Source: Nonomuraea sp. SBT364 (GTDB taxonomy: Bacteria > Actinomycetota > Actinomycetes > Streptosporangiales > Streptosporangiaceae). From it: a DNA stretch of 44,406 nt. Shown here piece by piece: positions 23,220 through 31,191 of the stretch (the stretch's first letter is position 1; each line of letters begins with the position of its first letter). The notes beneath the pieces were generated by a model. It saw nothing but the letters and a program-made list of their open reading frames with translations, was not told the origin of the DNA and made no database searches. The translations under genes and the position numbers were made by a program. Location: NCBI RefSeq assembly GCF_001083785.1, contig NZ_LAVL01000065.1, forward strand, positions 1-44,406. The letters run 5' to 3'.

Positions 23220-24053
23220 ATGCGCGTGACGATGGCGAGCGCCAGGAAACGGGCTGACCGCACGAACGAGGACTTCACCTGCGCCGGACCGACGACAGCG
23301 GTGCTGATCGACGGCGCCGGCATCCCCGGCACCGAATCGGTCTGCCGGCACGGTGTGGCCTGGTACGCCCACCGCCTGGGCGGCACCCTCTTCGGCCTCT
23401 TGTCACTCGTGCGCGACAGCGGCCTTCCGGCGCTGCTCGCCGAGGCCATCGAGCGGGTGACCGACGATCATCGTGACACCTGCGACGTCGCCGACACCAT
23501 CAGCCCGTCGGCCACCGTGGCCGTCCTGCGCCTGTCCGGCGGCCTCCTTGAGTACCTGGTGCTCGGCGACTCGGTCCTCGTGCTCGACAGAGCGGCCGAG
23601 CCGCCGCTCGTCGTCTCCGATCCCCGAGAGGTGATCATCAGCCGGTCCTACCAGCCCGCCCTCGACGCGGCCGCCGAGGGCAGCGAGGAGTACCGCAGAG
23701 TCCTGCGTGACCTGCGCGCCAACCGCAACCAGCCAGGCGGCTTCTGGCTGGCCAAGGACAACCCGCGAGCGGCGGACGAGGCGATCACCGGAAACTGTCC
23801 GATCTCCGAGCTGACCGGCGCCGCGCTGCTCAGCAACGGAGCCGGCCGCATCGTGGACCGGTTCCAGCTCGCCGACTGGCCGGGGGTCATGGACATCCTG
23901 GCGTCGAGCGGCCCCGCCGAGATCATCCGCCGGGTCCGGCAGGCGGAGGCGCGCCACGCGGTGGCGGCGGACGATGCGACGATCACACACTGCACCGACT
24001 TGGACGAGTACGACCGAGGAGACGTTTCACGGGCAAGGTCGGCTACCGGGTGA
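23220..24053 (+). CDS. PP2C-like (PPM) serine/threonine phosphatase domain protein
   Basis: A 277-residue cytoplasmic protein resembling the PPM fold. The N-terminal metal-site motifs are RTNEDF (residues 14-19) and VLIDGAG (Asp31-Gly32); TVAVLRLSGGLLEYLVLGDSVLVL near 100-120 gives the GDS strand; LLSNGAGRIVDRF near 200 and DDATI near the end correspond to the later metal-binding Asp motifs. All main acidic positions appear present, so activity is possible. It probably acts on phosphoproteins or regulates another enzyme; no kinase of the Hanks type is nearby. ATG 23220 with a GGAGGG somewhat far upstream; ATG 23232 is an alternative. Confidence 0.8.
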   Translation: MRVTMASARKRADRTNEDFTCAGPTTAVLIDGAGIPGTESVCRHGVAWYAHRLGGTLFGLLSLVRDSGLPALLAEAIERVTDDHRDTCDVADTISPSATVAVLRLSGGLLEYLVLGDSVLVLDRAAEPPLVVSDPREVIISRSYQPALDAAAEGSEEYRRVLRDLRANRNQPGGFWLAKDNPRAADEAITGNCPISELTGAALLSNGAGRIVDRFQLADWPGVMDILASSGPAEIIRRVRQAEARHAVAADDATITHCTDLDEYDRGDVSRARSATG

Positions 24054-24069
24054 GCACCGAGCGGAATGG

Positions 24070-24113
24070 CCGGCGGGCGGCCCCGCGAGGAGAGTCGCGG
24101 GGCCGCCTGCCGG
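24070..24113. terminator. Strong 19-bp stem-loop between PP2C-like and rhamnogalacturonan lyase genes
   Basis: Arms 24070-24088 and 24095-24113 pair over 19 bp with one G-T wobble and a 6-base loop GGAGAG. It lies between two convergent genes and can terminate both. No U-run follows on either side. Confidence 0.85.
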
Positions 24114-24145
24114 ATTGACCGGGTCAGGGACCAACCGTGGCGTGG

Positions 24146-26335
24146 TCAGCGGACGTACACGTCCGGGGGGGGCGGGGTGGGCATGCCGTTGCCGATGAAG
24201 AAGCTCGGGTGCGGCGGCTGGTTGTAGGCGGTGTTCTGCCAGGCGAGCGCGACCCGGTACTGCGGGTCGTGCAGCAGGGTGTGGATCTTGGTGGTGGTGA
24301 CGTGCGGCGTCGAGTAGATCCGCAGGGCGCGGTTGTCGGTGGTCGGCCAGATCACCTCTTCGCGCCAGTCGCCGAGGATGTCGCCCGACAGCGAGGGGGT
24401 GGCCTTGGTGCCGTTGTTGGAGTGCACGCCGGAGGCCGTCAGCAGCCGGGTCTCGCCGCCGGTGCCGTACTTGTCGATCCTGGTCTGGTCCAGCAGTTCG
24501 CGCACCGGGTCGGCGTCCCACCAGGACAGGAAGTTGGCCGAGGACGGCTGGCGGCCGACGACCGTGCCGGAGGTGTTGCGCAGGCCGTTCTGCCCGGCGC
24601 CGGCGGCCCAGGACTCGGCGCCGGGGCTGCCCGCGTAGATGTCGGCGGCGACGCCGCGGCCGGGGCCTTCGCCGTCGGAGCTGCCCGTACGCCACAGCGC
24701 CGCGCCGGTGCGGGCGTCGACCATGTAGAGGCCGGGCGGGGACGAGGACTCAGAGATCTTCACGTACTCCTGGCCGGACCGGCTGGGGTCGAAGTCGCCG
24801 AGGTGGGCGGCGTCGCCGTGGCCCCAGCGGGTGTTCCACAGACCGCGGCCGTTGTCGTCGATGGCGGCCGCGCCGTAGAGGATCTCGTCGCGGCCGTCGC
24901 CGTCCACGTCGCCGACGGTGAGGGAGTGGTTGCCCTGGCCGGCGTACGAGCCGTTGCCGGAGGCGTTGGAGTCGAACGTCCAGCGCTTGGCGAGCCGGCC
25001 GTCGCGGAAGTCCCAGGCGGCGATGACGGCGCGGGTGTAGTAGCCGCGCGCCATGATCAGCGAAGGTCGTTCGCCGTCCAGGTACGCGGTGCCGGCCAGG
25101 AAGCGGTCGACGCGGTTGCCGTAGTTGTCGCCCCAGGAGGAGACGTTGCCGCGCGGCGGGTCGTAGTCGACGGTGGACATCGCGGCGCCGGTCTGCCCGT
25201 TGAACATGGTCAGGAACTCGGGCCCGGTCAGGATGTAGCCGCCGGAGTTACGGTGGTCGGCGCTCGCGTTGCCGATGACGGTGCCGCGGCCGTCCACGGT
25301 GCCGTCGGCGGTCTTCATCGCGACCTCGGCCCGGCCGTCACCGTCGTAGTCGTAGACCTGGAACTGGGTGTAGTGGGCGCCGGCGCGGATGTTGCGGCCC
25401 AGGTTGATCCGCCACAGCCGCCGGCCGTCGAGCGCGATGCCGTCGATGTGGACGGGGTCGGTGACGCCGGACTGGGAGTTGTCCTTGGAGTTGTTGGCCT
25501 CCCACTTCAGCACCAGGTCCAGCCTGCCGTCGCCGTCGAGGTCGCCGACGCTGGCGTCGCTGGCGTGGTGGCCGGAGGACGGCGGGCTGATCGGCACGTC
25601 GAGGTAGCCGGAGGCGAAGCGCAGCGACGACTCGGACGCCGGGCCTTCCGCGCCGCCGGTGACCGGGCGCACCGTGTAGGAGGCGTCTCCCGCGGCGCCG
25701 GAATCGAGGTAGTTGGTGGAGTTCGTCACGGTGGCGATCCGGGTGCCGCCCCGATAGACGTTGAACGTGGTCTCGCGCGCCTCGGTGCCGAGCAGCCGCC
25801 ACGACACCAGGTTGCCGCTGCCGGAGCGCACGCTCACCAGGCCGCGGTTCAGGTCCTCGACCTGCTTGCCGCTCTCCGGGCCCGGCGTCGGGGTGATGGT
25901 GGGGTCGGGGTCCGGCGACGGTGACGGGTTCGCGCCGGTGCAGGCGACGCCGTTCAGGGAGAAGGACTCCGGTACGGGGTTCGCGCTGTTGTTCCAGGAG
26001 GCGTTGAACCCGAACGCCACGTTCCCCCCGGCCGGGATCGCGGCGTTGTAGCCGGCGTCGTTCATGGTGACGTCCGCGCCGCTCTGGCTCGCCTGCGCGT
26101 TCCAGGCTTGGACGATCTGCTGTCCGGCCCCGTACGACCAGGTCAGCCGCCAGCCGTCGACCGCGTCGCCGAGGTTGCGGATCGTCACGTTGCCGGTGAA
26201 GCCGCCCTGCCACTGAGTGGCGACGGCGTAGTCCACGTCGCAGGCCACCGCCGCGGAGGCGGGTAACTGCACGACCAGCGCGCCCGCGACCGCGAGCCCG
26301 GCCATGGCGGCCAAGCAGCGATTGAATCGATTCAT
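24146..26335 (-). CDS. Secreted rhamnogalacturonan lyase (PL11) with N-terminal CBM2
   Basis: A 729-residue exported enzyme. A signal peptide (RFNRCLAAMAGLAVAGALVVQLPASAAVA) is followed by a CBM2-type cellulose-binding module (about 31-135; VDYAVATQWQGGFTGNVTIRNLG, then GWRLTWSYGAGQQIVQAWNA), a Pro/Ser/Thr linker (~138-155) and a PL11 catalytic domain (~160-729) with an eight-bladed propeller showing several Ca-binding DxDGDGR blades. It cleaves rhamnogalacturonan I of pectin by beta-elimination. ATG 26335 is chosen because the signal peptide starts there. A promoter at 26375-26403 is flanked by two LacI-type operators, implying sugar-induced control. Confidence 0.93.
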   Translation of the reverse strand: MNRFNRCLAAMAGLAVAGALVVQLPASAAVACDVDYAVATQWQGGFTGNVTIRNLGDAVDGWRLTWSYGAGQQIVQAWNAQASQSGADVTMNDAGYNAAIPAGGNVAFGFNASWNNSANPVPESFSLNGVACTGANPSPSPDPDPTITPTPGPESGKQVEDLNRGLVSVRSGSGNLVSWRLLGTEARETTFNVYRGGTRIATVTNSTNYLDSGAAGDASYTVRPVTGGAEGPASESSLRFASGYLDVPISPPSSGHHASDASVGDLDGDGRLDLVLKWEANNSKDNSQSGVTDPVHIDGIALDGRRLWRINLGRNIRAGAHYTQFQVYDYDGDGRAEVAMKTADGTVDGRGTVIGNASADHRNSGGYILTGPEFLTMFNGQTGAAMSTVDYDPPRGNVSSWGDNYGNRVDRFLAGTAYLDGERPSLIMARGYYTRAVIAAWDFRDGRLAKRWTFDSNASGNGSYAGQGNHSLTVGDVDGDGRDEILYGAAAIDDNGRGLWNTRWGHGDAAHLGDFDPSRSGQEYVKISESSSPPGLYMVDARTGAALWRTGSSDGEGPGRGVAADIYAGSPGAESWAAGAGQNGLRNTSGTVVGRQPSSANFLSWWDADPVRELLDQTRIDKYGTGGETRLLTASGVHSNNGTKATPSLSGDILGDWREEVIWPTTDNRALRIYSTPHVTTTKIHTLLHDPQYRVALAWQNTAYNQPPHPSFFIGNGMPTPPPPDVYVR
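26323..26334. promoter_or_regulatory. LacI-type operator overlapping the lyase start codon
   Basis: TGAATCGATTCA is a perfect 12-bp palindrome with the central CG typical of LacI-family sites. It overlaps the second to fourth codons and start of the lyase gene. Confidence 0.6.
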
Positions 26336-26374
26336 CGCGAAGTCCCAACTGAGGGGAGGAATGGGGCGTCTCAG

Positions 26375-26403
26375 ACGGTAAGAGCCGCCCACTCGGTGGT
26401 CAA
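26375..26403 (-). promoter_or_regulatory. Promoter of the rhamnogalacturonan lyase gene
   Basis: TTGACC (26398-26403), a 17-bp spacer and TACCGT (26375-26380) on the minus strand. The start point would be near 26368, leaving a leader of about 33 bases. Confidence 0.55.
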
Positions 26404-26422
26404 TCAGCCGGGCACCAGCCGT

Positions 26423-26434
26423 TGTATCGATTCA
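26423..26434. promoter_or_regulatory. Upstream LacI-type operator of the lyase gene
   Basis: TGTATCGATTCA differs from the downstream palindrome at one position and begins exactly 100 bases from it. It sits upstream of the -35, right behind the carboxylesterase stop. A tetrameric or paired LacI-type repressor could loop between the two. Confidence 0.5.
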
Positions 26435-26436
26435 GG

Positions 26437-27912
26437 TCAAGCACCATCCGGAACTGAAACTTTCAGCGACGCCCAGAAGGCGTACCGGTGCTCCCCCGCG
26501 AAATCCACGGGGCCGATCGCACCCGGCGCGAGCGCCTGCACGTACGGCTCCGCGGCGGTGAACCCCGGCCAGCCCGGGTCGCCGGTGCGGGCGAACCCGG
26601 CCCAGTAGCCGATCATCCGATCGGCCAGCCGCTGCTGCTCCGCGTCCAGCGGCTCGTTGTAGCCCACGTCGAACAGGTACGGCAGCTCGGCCGCATGGTA
26701 GGCGCCCATGTCGTACGGCTTGGGGAAGGCGGCGAACCATGGCGCGGAGGCGTCGGCGAACTCGTAGGCGTAGGCCGCGACCCGCCGCGACAGCGCCGCG
26801 CCGGTGTCGACCGCGTGCCGCGCGTACTGGGCGTCGGTCAGCGCCGTGGCCAGCGCCTGCCCCGCCGAGGCGTAGCCGGCCGGCGGGTACGCGGCCAGCA
26901 CGGCGTCCGCGTCGGCGCCGAAGGCCGCGCGCACCTCGTCCGCGTAGCGCTCCCCGGGGATCGGCCCGCCGTGGACGGCCATCTCCAGGCCCCACACGTG
27001 CATCCGCTGCTCGTGCCGGTTGATCCCGTACAGCACCGGCACCGGATGGAACTCGCCGGCGGCCAGCGCCGACGCCGGGTCGACGGGCAGCGCCCCGCCC
27101 CCGACGACCGGCCCGAACCCGGCCTGCGCGGGGTCGGCGGCGGCGCGCAGGAGCTCCTCGACCGGGACCTCGCGCAGCCGGCCGAGGTCGTCGAGCCCGA
27201 GGCGCGCCACCAGCGCCTCCCCGTCCCGCTCGGCCTGCTCCCGGGGACGCGGGTTGTTGCCCATGGCCAGCGACGGCGTCCACGGCGCGGTGACCGGCGC
27301 GCTCTGCAGGATCGCCCGGTGGAACAGCCCGGCCGACCCGGGCATCACCAGGTGGGCGCCGACGGCGACGCCTCCGGACGACTCGCCGAACAGCGTCACG
27401 TTGTCCGGATCGCCGCCGAACGCCGCCGCGTTGCGGCGCACCCAGCGCAGCGCCTCCCGCTGGTCCAGCAGCCCGCAGTCGGCCGACTCCGCGTCGAGCG
27501 CCGGATGGGCGAGGAAGCCGAGAGCGCCGAGCCGGTAGTTGACGGTCACCACGACCACCCCGCCCCGCACGGCCAGCCGCCGGGCGTCGTACAGGCCGCC
27601 GGCGCCGTCCTTGAAGCTTCCTCCGTGCAGCCACACCATCACGGGCAGCCCGGAGCCCTCGCGGGGCGCGGTCACGTTCAGGTAGAGGCAGTCCTCGCTC
27701 ACGCTCCCGGCTCCCAGATGATCGCCGGTCTGCGCGCACATCGGGGCGGGCCGGGTGGCGTCAAGAGGCTCCGTCCAGGCCGCCGCCGGACGCGGCGCTC
27801 GCCAGCGCAGCTCACCCACGGGCGGAGCGGCGTACGGGATGCCCTGGTAGAGGCGGTGGTCGTCAGCGATGAGCCCGCGCACGGGGCCACGGCAGGTGGT
27901 CACGATGTCCAT
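26437..27912 (-). CDS. Type B carboxylesterase
   Basis: A 491-residue carboxylesterase/para-nitrobenzyl esterase-type protein. It shows RGLIADDHRLYQGIPYAAPPVGELRW at the start, the SEDCLYLNV motif, oxyanion hole HGGSF, nucleophile GESSGG (Ser near 180), and the later Glu and His of the triad (His in FAKP-like AAFPKPYDMGAYHAAELPYLF region). There is no signal peptide, so it works in the cytoplasm. It may deacylate oligosaccharides taken up after lyase action, but this is only inferred from position. The start ATG 27912 is supported by a TAGGGT -10 seven bases upstream. Its promoter overlaps a strong inverted repeat. Confidence 0.9.
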   Translation of the reverse strand: MDIVTTCRGPVRGLIADDHRLYQGIPYAAPPVGELRWRAPRPAAAWTEPLDATRPAPMCAQTGDHLGAGSVSEDCLYLNVTAPREGSGLPVMVWLHGGSFKDGAGGLYDARRLAVRGGVVVVTVNYRLGALGFLAHPALDAESADCGLLDQREALRWVRRNAAAFGGDPDNVTLFGESSGGVAVGAHLVMPGSAGLFHRAILQSAPVTAPWTPSLAMGNNPRPREQAERDGEALVARLGLDDLGRLREVPVEELLRAAADPAQAGFGPVVGGGALPVDPASALAAGEFHPVPVLYGINRHEQRMHVWGLEMAVHGGPIPGERYADEVRAAFGADADAVLAAYPPAGYASAGQALATALTDAQYARHAVDTGAALSRRVAAYAYEFADASAPWFAAFPKPYDMGAYHAAELPYLFDVGYNEPLDAEQQRLADRMIGYWAGFARTGDPGWPGFTAAEPYVQALAPGAIGPVDFAGEHRYAFWASLKVSVPDGA

Positions 27913-27919
27913 GCCCGGA

Positions 27920-27949
27920 ACCCTACAGCGGATTTGGGCGATCGCGCAA
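27920..27949 (-). promoter_or_regulatory. Leaderless promoter of the carboxylesterase gene
   Basis: TTGCGC (27944-27949), an 18-bp spacer and TAGGGT (27920-27925) on the minus strand; the -10 lies 7 bases before the ATG, placing transcription start on the start codon. Confidence 0.6.
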
Positions 27950-27959
27950 GACGATCGCC
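27937..27959. promoter_or_regulatory. Inverted-repeat operator candidate at the carboxylesterase promoter
   Basis: GGCGATCG (27937-27944) and CGATCGCC (27952-27959) are perfect 8-bp arms with a 7-base spacer that contains the -35. It also touches the stop of the LigD-like gene. Binding here would block the promoter. Confidence 0.5.
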
Positions 27960-28933
27960 TAAGGCGAACGCTCATCCTCCCGGCGGGCCCGGGCGCGGCG
28001 CTTGCCCTCGTGCATGGCCTGGACGCGGGCCACCGGGATCGTGTGCCCCTCCTCGATCAGATCGGCGGGAAGCCGCTGCTCAGCGGGCATCAGCTCGGCC
28101 CACGGGTCACCGGCGCCGAGCCTTTCCACAGCGGTGTGGACGGTGAAGTCGCGGGGCGACACCTTGTCGAGGTCCTCCCACGCCACCGGGAAGGAGACCG
28201 GCGTGCCCGGCCGGATGCGCGGGCTGTAGGCGGCCACGACCGTGGCGCCGCCGGCCCGGGTGGAGTCGAGGAACACCTTGCCGCCCCGGTCCTCCCGGAT
28301 GAACGCGGTCGTGGCCAGCGACGGATCGATCCGCTCGGCGCGGGCCGCGAGGGCGCGCGTGGCGGCAGCCAGGTCCTCCATGCCGATCCCGGCGACCACC
28401 GGCACGAACACGTGCACCCCCTTGGCCCCGCTGGTCTTGACCGCCCCGGCCAGCCCGCAGTCGGCCAGCGCCTGCCGTACCAGCAGGGCCGCCGCCACCA
28501 CCGGCCCGAACCCCTCCCCCTCGGGCGGGTCGAGGTCGAGCACCAGGTGGGTGAAGTGATCGCCGCGCACCAGCGCCGGGTGGTACTCGACGGCCCGCTG
28601 GTTGCCGAACCACAGCAACGTCCGCCGGTCGTCGCACAGCGCGTAGGTGACCTGACGGCGGGACGCCTCCGCCCACACGGTGGTGGTACGGATCCAGTCG
28701 GGGGCGTACTTGGGCAGGTTCTTCTGCATGAACGGCGCCTGGCCGGGCCGCACCCGGATCACCGACAGCGCCCGTTCGCGCAGCCCCGGCAGCATCCGGT
28801 CGCGTACGGCGTCCAGGTAGTCGACCAGATCCCGCTTGGTCGCGTCCGCGCCGTCGAACAGGGGCTGGTCGAGGTTGGTCAGCGCCACCCCGTCCCGTGT
28901 CTCATCGCTGGTCACCCGACCTACCATGCCCAT
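27959..28933 (-). CDS. Stand-alone LigD-type primase/polymerase domain protein
   Basis: About 324 residues forming an archaeo-eukaryotic primase (AEP) domain like the polymerase module of LigD. Motif I is LVLDLDPPEG near residue 133 (two metal-binding Asp), motif II TSGAKGVHVFVP near 168, and the third Asp is in KVFLDSTRAGG near 215. Before it come the LPKYAPDW and GVALTNLDQPLFD segments of the family. No ligase or nuclease domain is attached. It may add ribonucleotides or fill gaps in Ku/LigD end joining, but no ku gene is in the window. Start uncertain: ATG 28933, ATG 28927, or GTG 28915, which has a GGTAGG before it. Confidence 0.88.
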   Translation of the reverse strand: MGMVGRVTSDETRDGVALTNLDQPLFDGADATKRDLVDYLDAVRDRMLPGLRERALSVIRVRPGQAPFMQKNLPKYAPDWIRTTTVWAEASRRQVTYALCDDRRTLLWFGNQRAVEYHPALVRGDHFTHLVLDLDPPEGEGFGPVVAAALLVRQALADCGLAGAVKTSGAKGVHVFVPVVAGIGMEDLAAATRALAARAERIDPSLATTAFIREDRGGKVFLDSTRAGGATVVAAYSPRIRPGTPVSFPVAWEDLDKVSPRDFTVHTAVERLGAGDPWAELMPAEQRLPADLIEEGHTIPVARVQAMHEGKRRARARREDERSP

Positions 28934-29087
28934 CGGCCGCAACCCGGGTCAACCACCGCGCCTGGACAGGATCAGTGCATTTCCCGAGACCCCCGATCCG
29001 GCGTCCCGTCCCGTGGCGGGCACTGGTCGCGGGGGCATGCCAACACGGCGGCCGTGAACGGGGAACGGCGCGAAGCCCTCGATCCCC

Positions 29088-29093
29088 TAGGGT
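29088..29093 (+). promoter_or_regulatory. -10 element of a leaderless promoter (DinB gene)
   Basis: TAGGGT stands 7 bases before the ATG at 29101; no Shine-Dalgarno sequence is needed. A CCCTAGGG palindrome overlaps it. Confidence 0.5.
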
Positions 29094-29100
29094 CTTGACC

Positions 29101-29634
29101 ATGACCGAACTTGATCGTCTTCGCTGGCAGCTGGGGGTGTCCTGGTCATTGCTGACGCTCCACCTCGACCAGGTGACGGATCGTGAAGCCCTGTGGGAGC
29201 CCGGCCCCGACTGCTGGACGGTACGCCCCCAGCCCGACGGGACGTGGGCCGCCGACTTCGCCATGGAAGAGCCCGACCCGATCCCCGTGCCGACCATCGG
29301 CTGGGTGATGTGGCACATCGGCTTCTGGTGGACCAGGACGTACACGAGCTGTTTCGGCGAGCCGGGCGGCGGCGCTCCCGACTGGGGGTCGGCGGCGGCG
29401 GCCACCCCGTGGCCGGGCGGCGCGGCGGCCGCGGTGACGTGGCTGACCGGCTGTCACGACCGCTGGCTCGGCGCGCTGGAGTCGCTGAGCCCCGCGGACC
29501 TCGACTCCGCCGAGCGCAGCGGCTGGTTCGCCGACGGAACTCACTCGCTCGGCCACGTGGCCGCCTGGGTCAACGTCGAACTGATGAAGAACGCGGCCGA
29601 GATCGGGAACCTGCGCCTCCTGCACCCCCGTTAG
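29101..29634 (+). CDS. DinB-family metal-dependent protein
   Basis: A 177-residue four-helix protein of the DinB/YfiT superfamily. It starts MTELDRLRWQLGVSWSLLTLHLDQVTD and carries three His that would form the metal site: His in TLHLDQ (~21), in WHIGFWW (~72) and in LGHVAAW (~157). Such proteins often act as thiol-dependent (mycothiol or bacillithiol) transferases, so a mycothiol-dependent detoxification role is possible but not shown. It starts at ATG 29101 with a leaderless promoter. Its stop overlaps the stop of the convergent secreted repeat protein by 3-4 bases. Confidence 0.85.
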   Translation: MTELDRLRWQLGVSWSLLTLHLDQVTDREALWEPGPDCWTVRPQPDGTWAADFAMEEPDPIPVPTIGWVMWHIGFWWTRTYTSCFGEPGGGAPDWGSAAAATPWPGGAAAAVTWLTGCHDRWLGALESLSPADLDSAERSGWFADGTHSLGHVAAWVNVELMKNAAEIGNLRLLHPR

Positions 29635-30200
29635 AGGCGGCGACACTGGCCTTCCTTGTCGCCGGCGACCGCGTTGCGGCCGCCGGTCGGCCTCGGGCCG
29701 TTGTCCTCGCACTGCAGGTTGCCGTCGACCTTGTTGCGATAGATCCGGACGCCGCCGCGGTTGTCCTTCACCTGGATGTCGCCGTCCACCCGGGTGCCCT
29801 CGACCCGCTGGCGGCGGCGGTTGTCCTCAAGCTGGATGTTGCCGTTGACCCGCGACGAGGTGACCGTGGTGGCGCCGCCGTCCTTCACCTGGATGTCGCC
29901 GTCCACCACGGAGCGGGAGGTGACCGACACCGAGCGGGCGCCCTCCGCCTGCACGTTGCCGTCGATCTTCACCTTCTTGGCCACCAGCGTCGCGTTGCCG
30001 GCCACCTTCACGTCGCCCTCGACCCGGGTGCCGGAGAGCTTGCAGGTGGCGCCCTTCGGCACGTAGACACCGTCGACGGACACCGCGCCGATCGTGCCCC
30101 GGCAGGTCCGCTCGTCGGCGAGCGCCGGACCGGCCACCACGAACCCGCCCAACACGGTGCCGAGCGCGGCGCCCGTCAGAACCAGCTTGATGTTCCTCAT
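29631..30200 (-). CDS. Secreted beta-solenoid repeat protein, function unknown
   Basis: A 189-residue exported protein. The signal peptide (NIKLVLTGAALGTVLGGFVVAGPALA) is followed by about seven turns of a short repeat of type V-x-G-D/N-I/V-Q-V-K-D-N spaced by 20-25 residues: VEGDVKVAGN, IDGNVQAEGA, VDGDIQVKDG, VNGNIQLEDN, VDGDIQVKDN, VDGNLQCEDN. This is the pattern of a right-handed beta-helix resembling bactofilins, but here it is outside the cell. Four Cys flank the repeat region and may form disulfides. ATG 30200 follows AAGGAA. No known family name assigned; it may bind or polymerise on the surface. Confidence 0.8.
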   Translation of the reverse strand: MRNIKLVLTGAALGTVLGGFVVAGPALADERTCRGTIGAVSVDGVYVPKGATCKLSGTRVEGDVKVAGNATLVAKKVKIDGNVQAEGARSVSVTSRSVVDGDIQVKDGGATTVTSSRVNGNIQLEDNRRRQRVEGTRVDGDIQVKDNRGGVRIYRNKVDGNLQCEDNGPRPTGGRNAVAGDKEGQCRRL

Positions 30201-30281
30201 GTCATTTCCTTCCATCGGTGCGGACATGAGAAGCATTTCGGTCAGCGGTGAGGGCCCGGTGAGGCGAACATTAGCCCTTTC

Positions 30282-31112
30282 TCATCGGAAATCGTCGGCG
30301 TTGTCCGCCACCCATCGCGCCCACGTCAGCGCCGGACGCCCGAGGACCTCCGCCACGTCGCCCGTCACGGTCGCCGACCGCTCGTCGCCCCGCGCGTACC
30401 GGGCCAGCAGCGCCGTGGCGAACTCCGCGCCCATCCCCTGCGCGACCCAGCGCTCCCTGACGACCTCGGGCGGCACCTCGACGAACGTCAGCGGCCTGCC
30501 GATCACCTCGCCGACCGTCGTGACCAGCTCCGCGTGGGTCAGCGACTCCGGCCCCGTCAGGCCGAGCCTGCGCCCCGTCAGCCCGTCGGACAGCAGCGCC
30601 CGCACCGCCACCTCCGCCACGTCCCGCTCGTGGATCGGCGCCTCCGCGAAGTTCGCGTACGGGCCGCGCACCACGTCTCCGGCGCGGATCTGGGCGCCCC
30701 ACGCCACCCTCGTGTTGACCGCGAACGCGGCGCAGCGCAGGCTCACCCACTCCAGCCCGCTCGCCACGACGGCCGCCTCGACCTCCCGGTTCCGGTCGCC
30801 GTTCAGCCGGGACGGCTGGTGGTCCAGCGGCTCGTCCACGTTGATCGCCGACAGCACCACCACCTTGCCGACGCCGCGTTCCTTCGCCTCCCGCAGCAGC
30901 TCGGGCGCGTCCGAGCCGGCCACCCTCGGGTTCAGGAACATCGCCGTCACGCCTGCCAGCCCGTCGGCGACGCTCCCGGTCACCTCCACGCCCTCCGGCA
31001 GCCCGGCGTTGCCCGGGTCACGGCTGACCGCCCGCACCTTCACCCCCTCGGCGACCAGCAGCTCGACGATCGAACGCCCGATGAGGCCGGTCGCCCCGGT
31101 TACGAGAATCAT
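30282..31112 (-). CDS. NmrA-like NAD(P)-binding reductase/regulator
   Basis: A 276-residue atypical SDR protein. The Rossmann start is ILVTGATGLIGRSIVELL (GxxGxxG), followed by VRAVSRDP and the KVVVLSAINVD strand. The canonical YxxxK is absent, as expected for NmrA/NAD(P)H:quinone-reductase-like proteins; the C-terminal half has GLTGPESLTHAELVTTVGEVIGRPL. It probably binds NADP and reduces a small compound or senses redox state. The ATG has AGGAAGG upstream. Divergent from a GNAT gene with a 79-base gap. Confidence 0.9.
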   Translation of the reverse strand: MILVTGATGLIGRSIVELLVAEGVKVRAVSRDPGNAGLPEGVEVTGSVADGLAGVTAMFLNPRVAGSDAPELLREAKERGVGKVVVLSAINVDEPLDHQPSRLNGDRNREVEAAVVASGLEWVSLRCAAFAVNTRVAWGAQIRAGDVVRGPYANFAEAPIHERDVAEVAVRALLSDGLTGRRLGLTGPESLTHAELVTTVGEVIGRPLTFVEVPPEVVRERWVAQGMGAEFATALLARYARGDERSATVTGDVAEVLGRPALTWARWVADNADDFR

Positions 31113-31191
31113 CACTGTTTCCTTCCTGTCGTCCCCCTTAGAGCTCCACCGCCCCTGGAACGTGACATGCGTGTGTCGCCATGATGGCGGC

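Noticed and set aside
24137..25924. A 595-codon plus-strand frame opposite the PL11 lyase
   Set aside because: Val/Gly/Ala-rich antisense translation with no recognisable domain, opposite a convincing enzyme gene.
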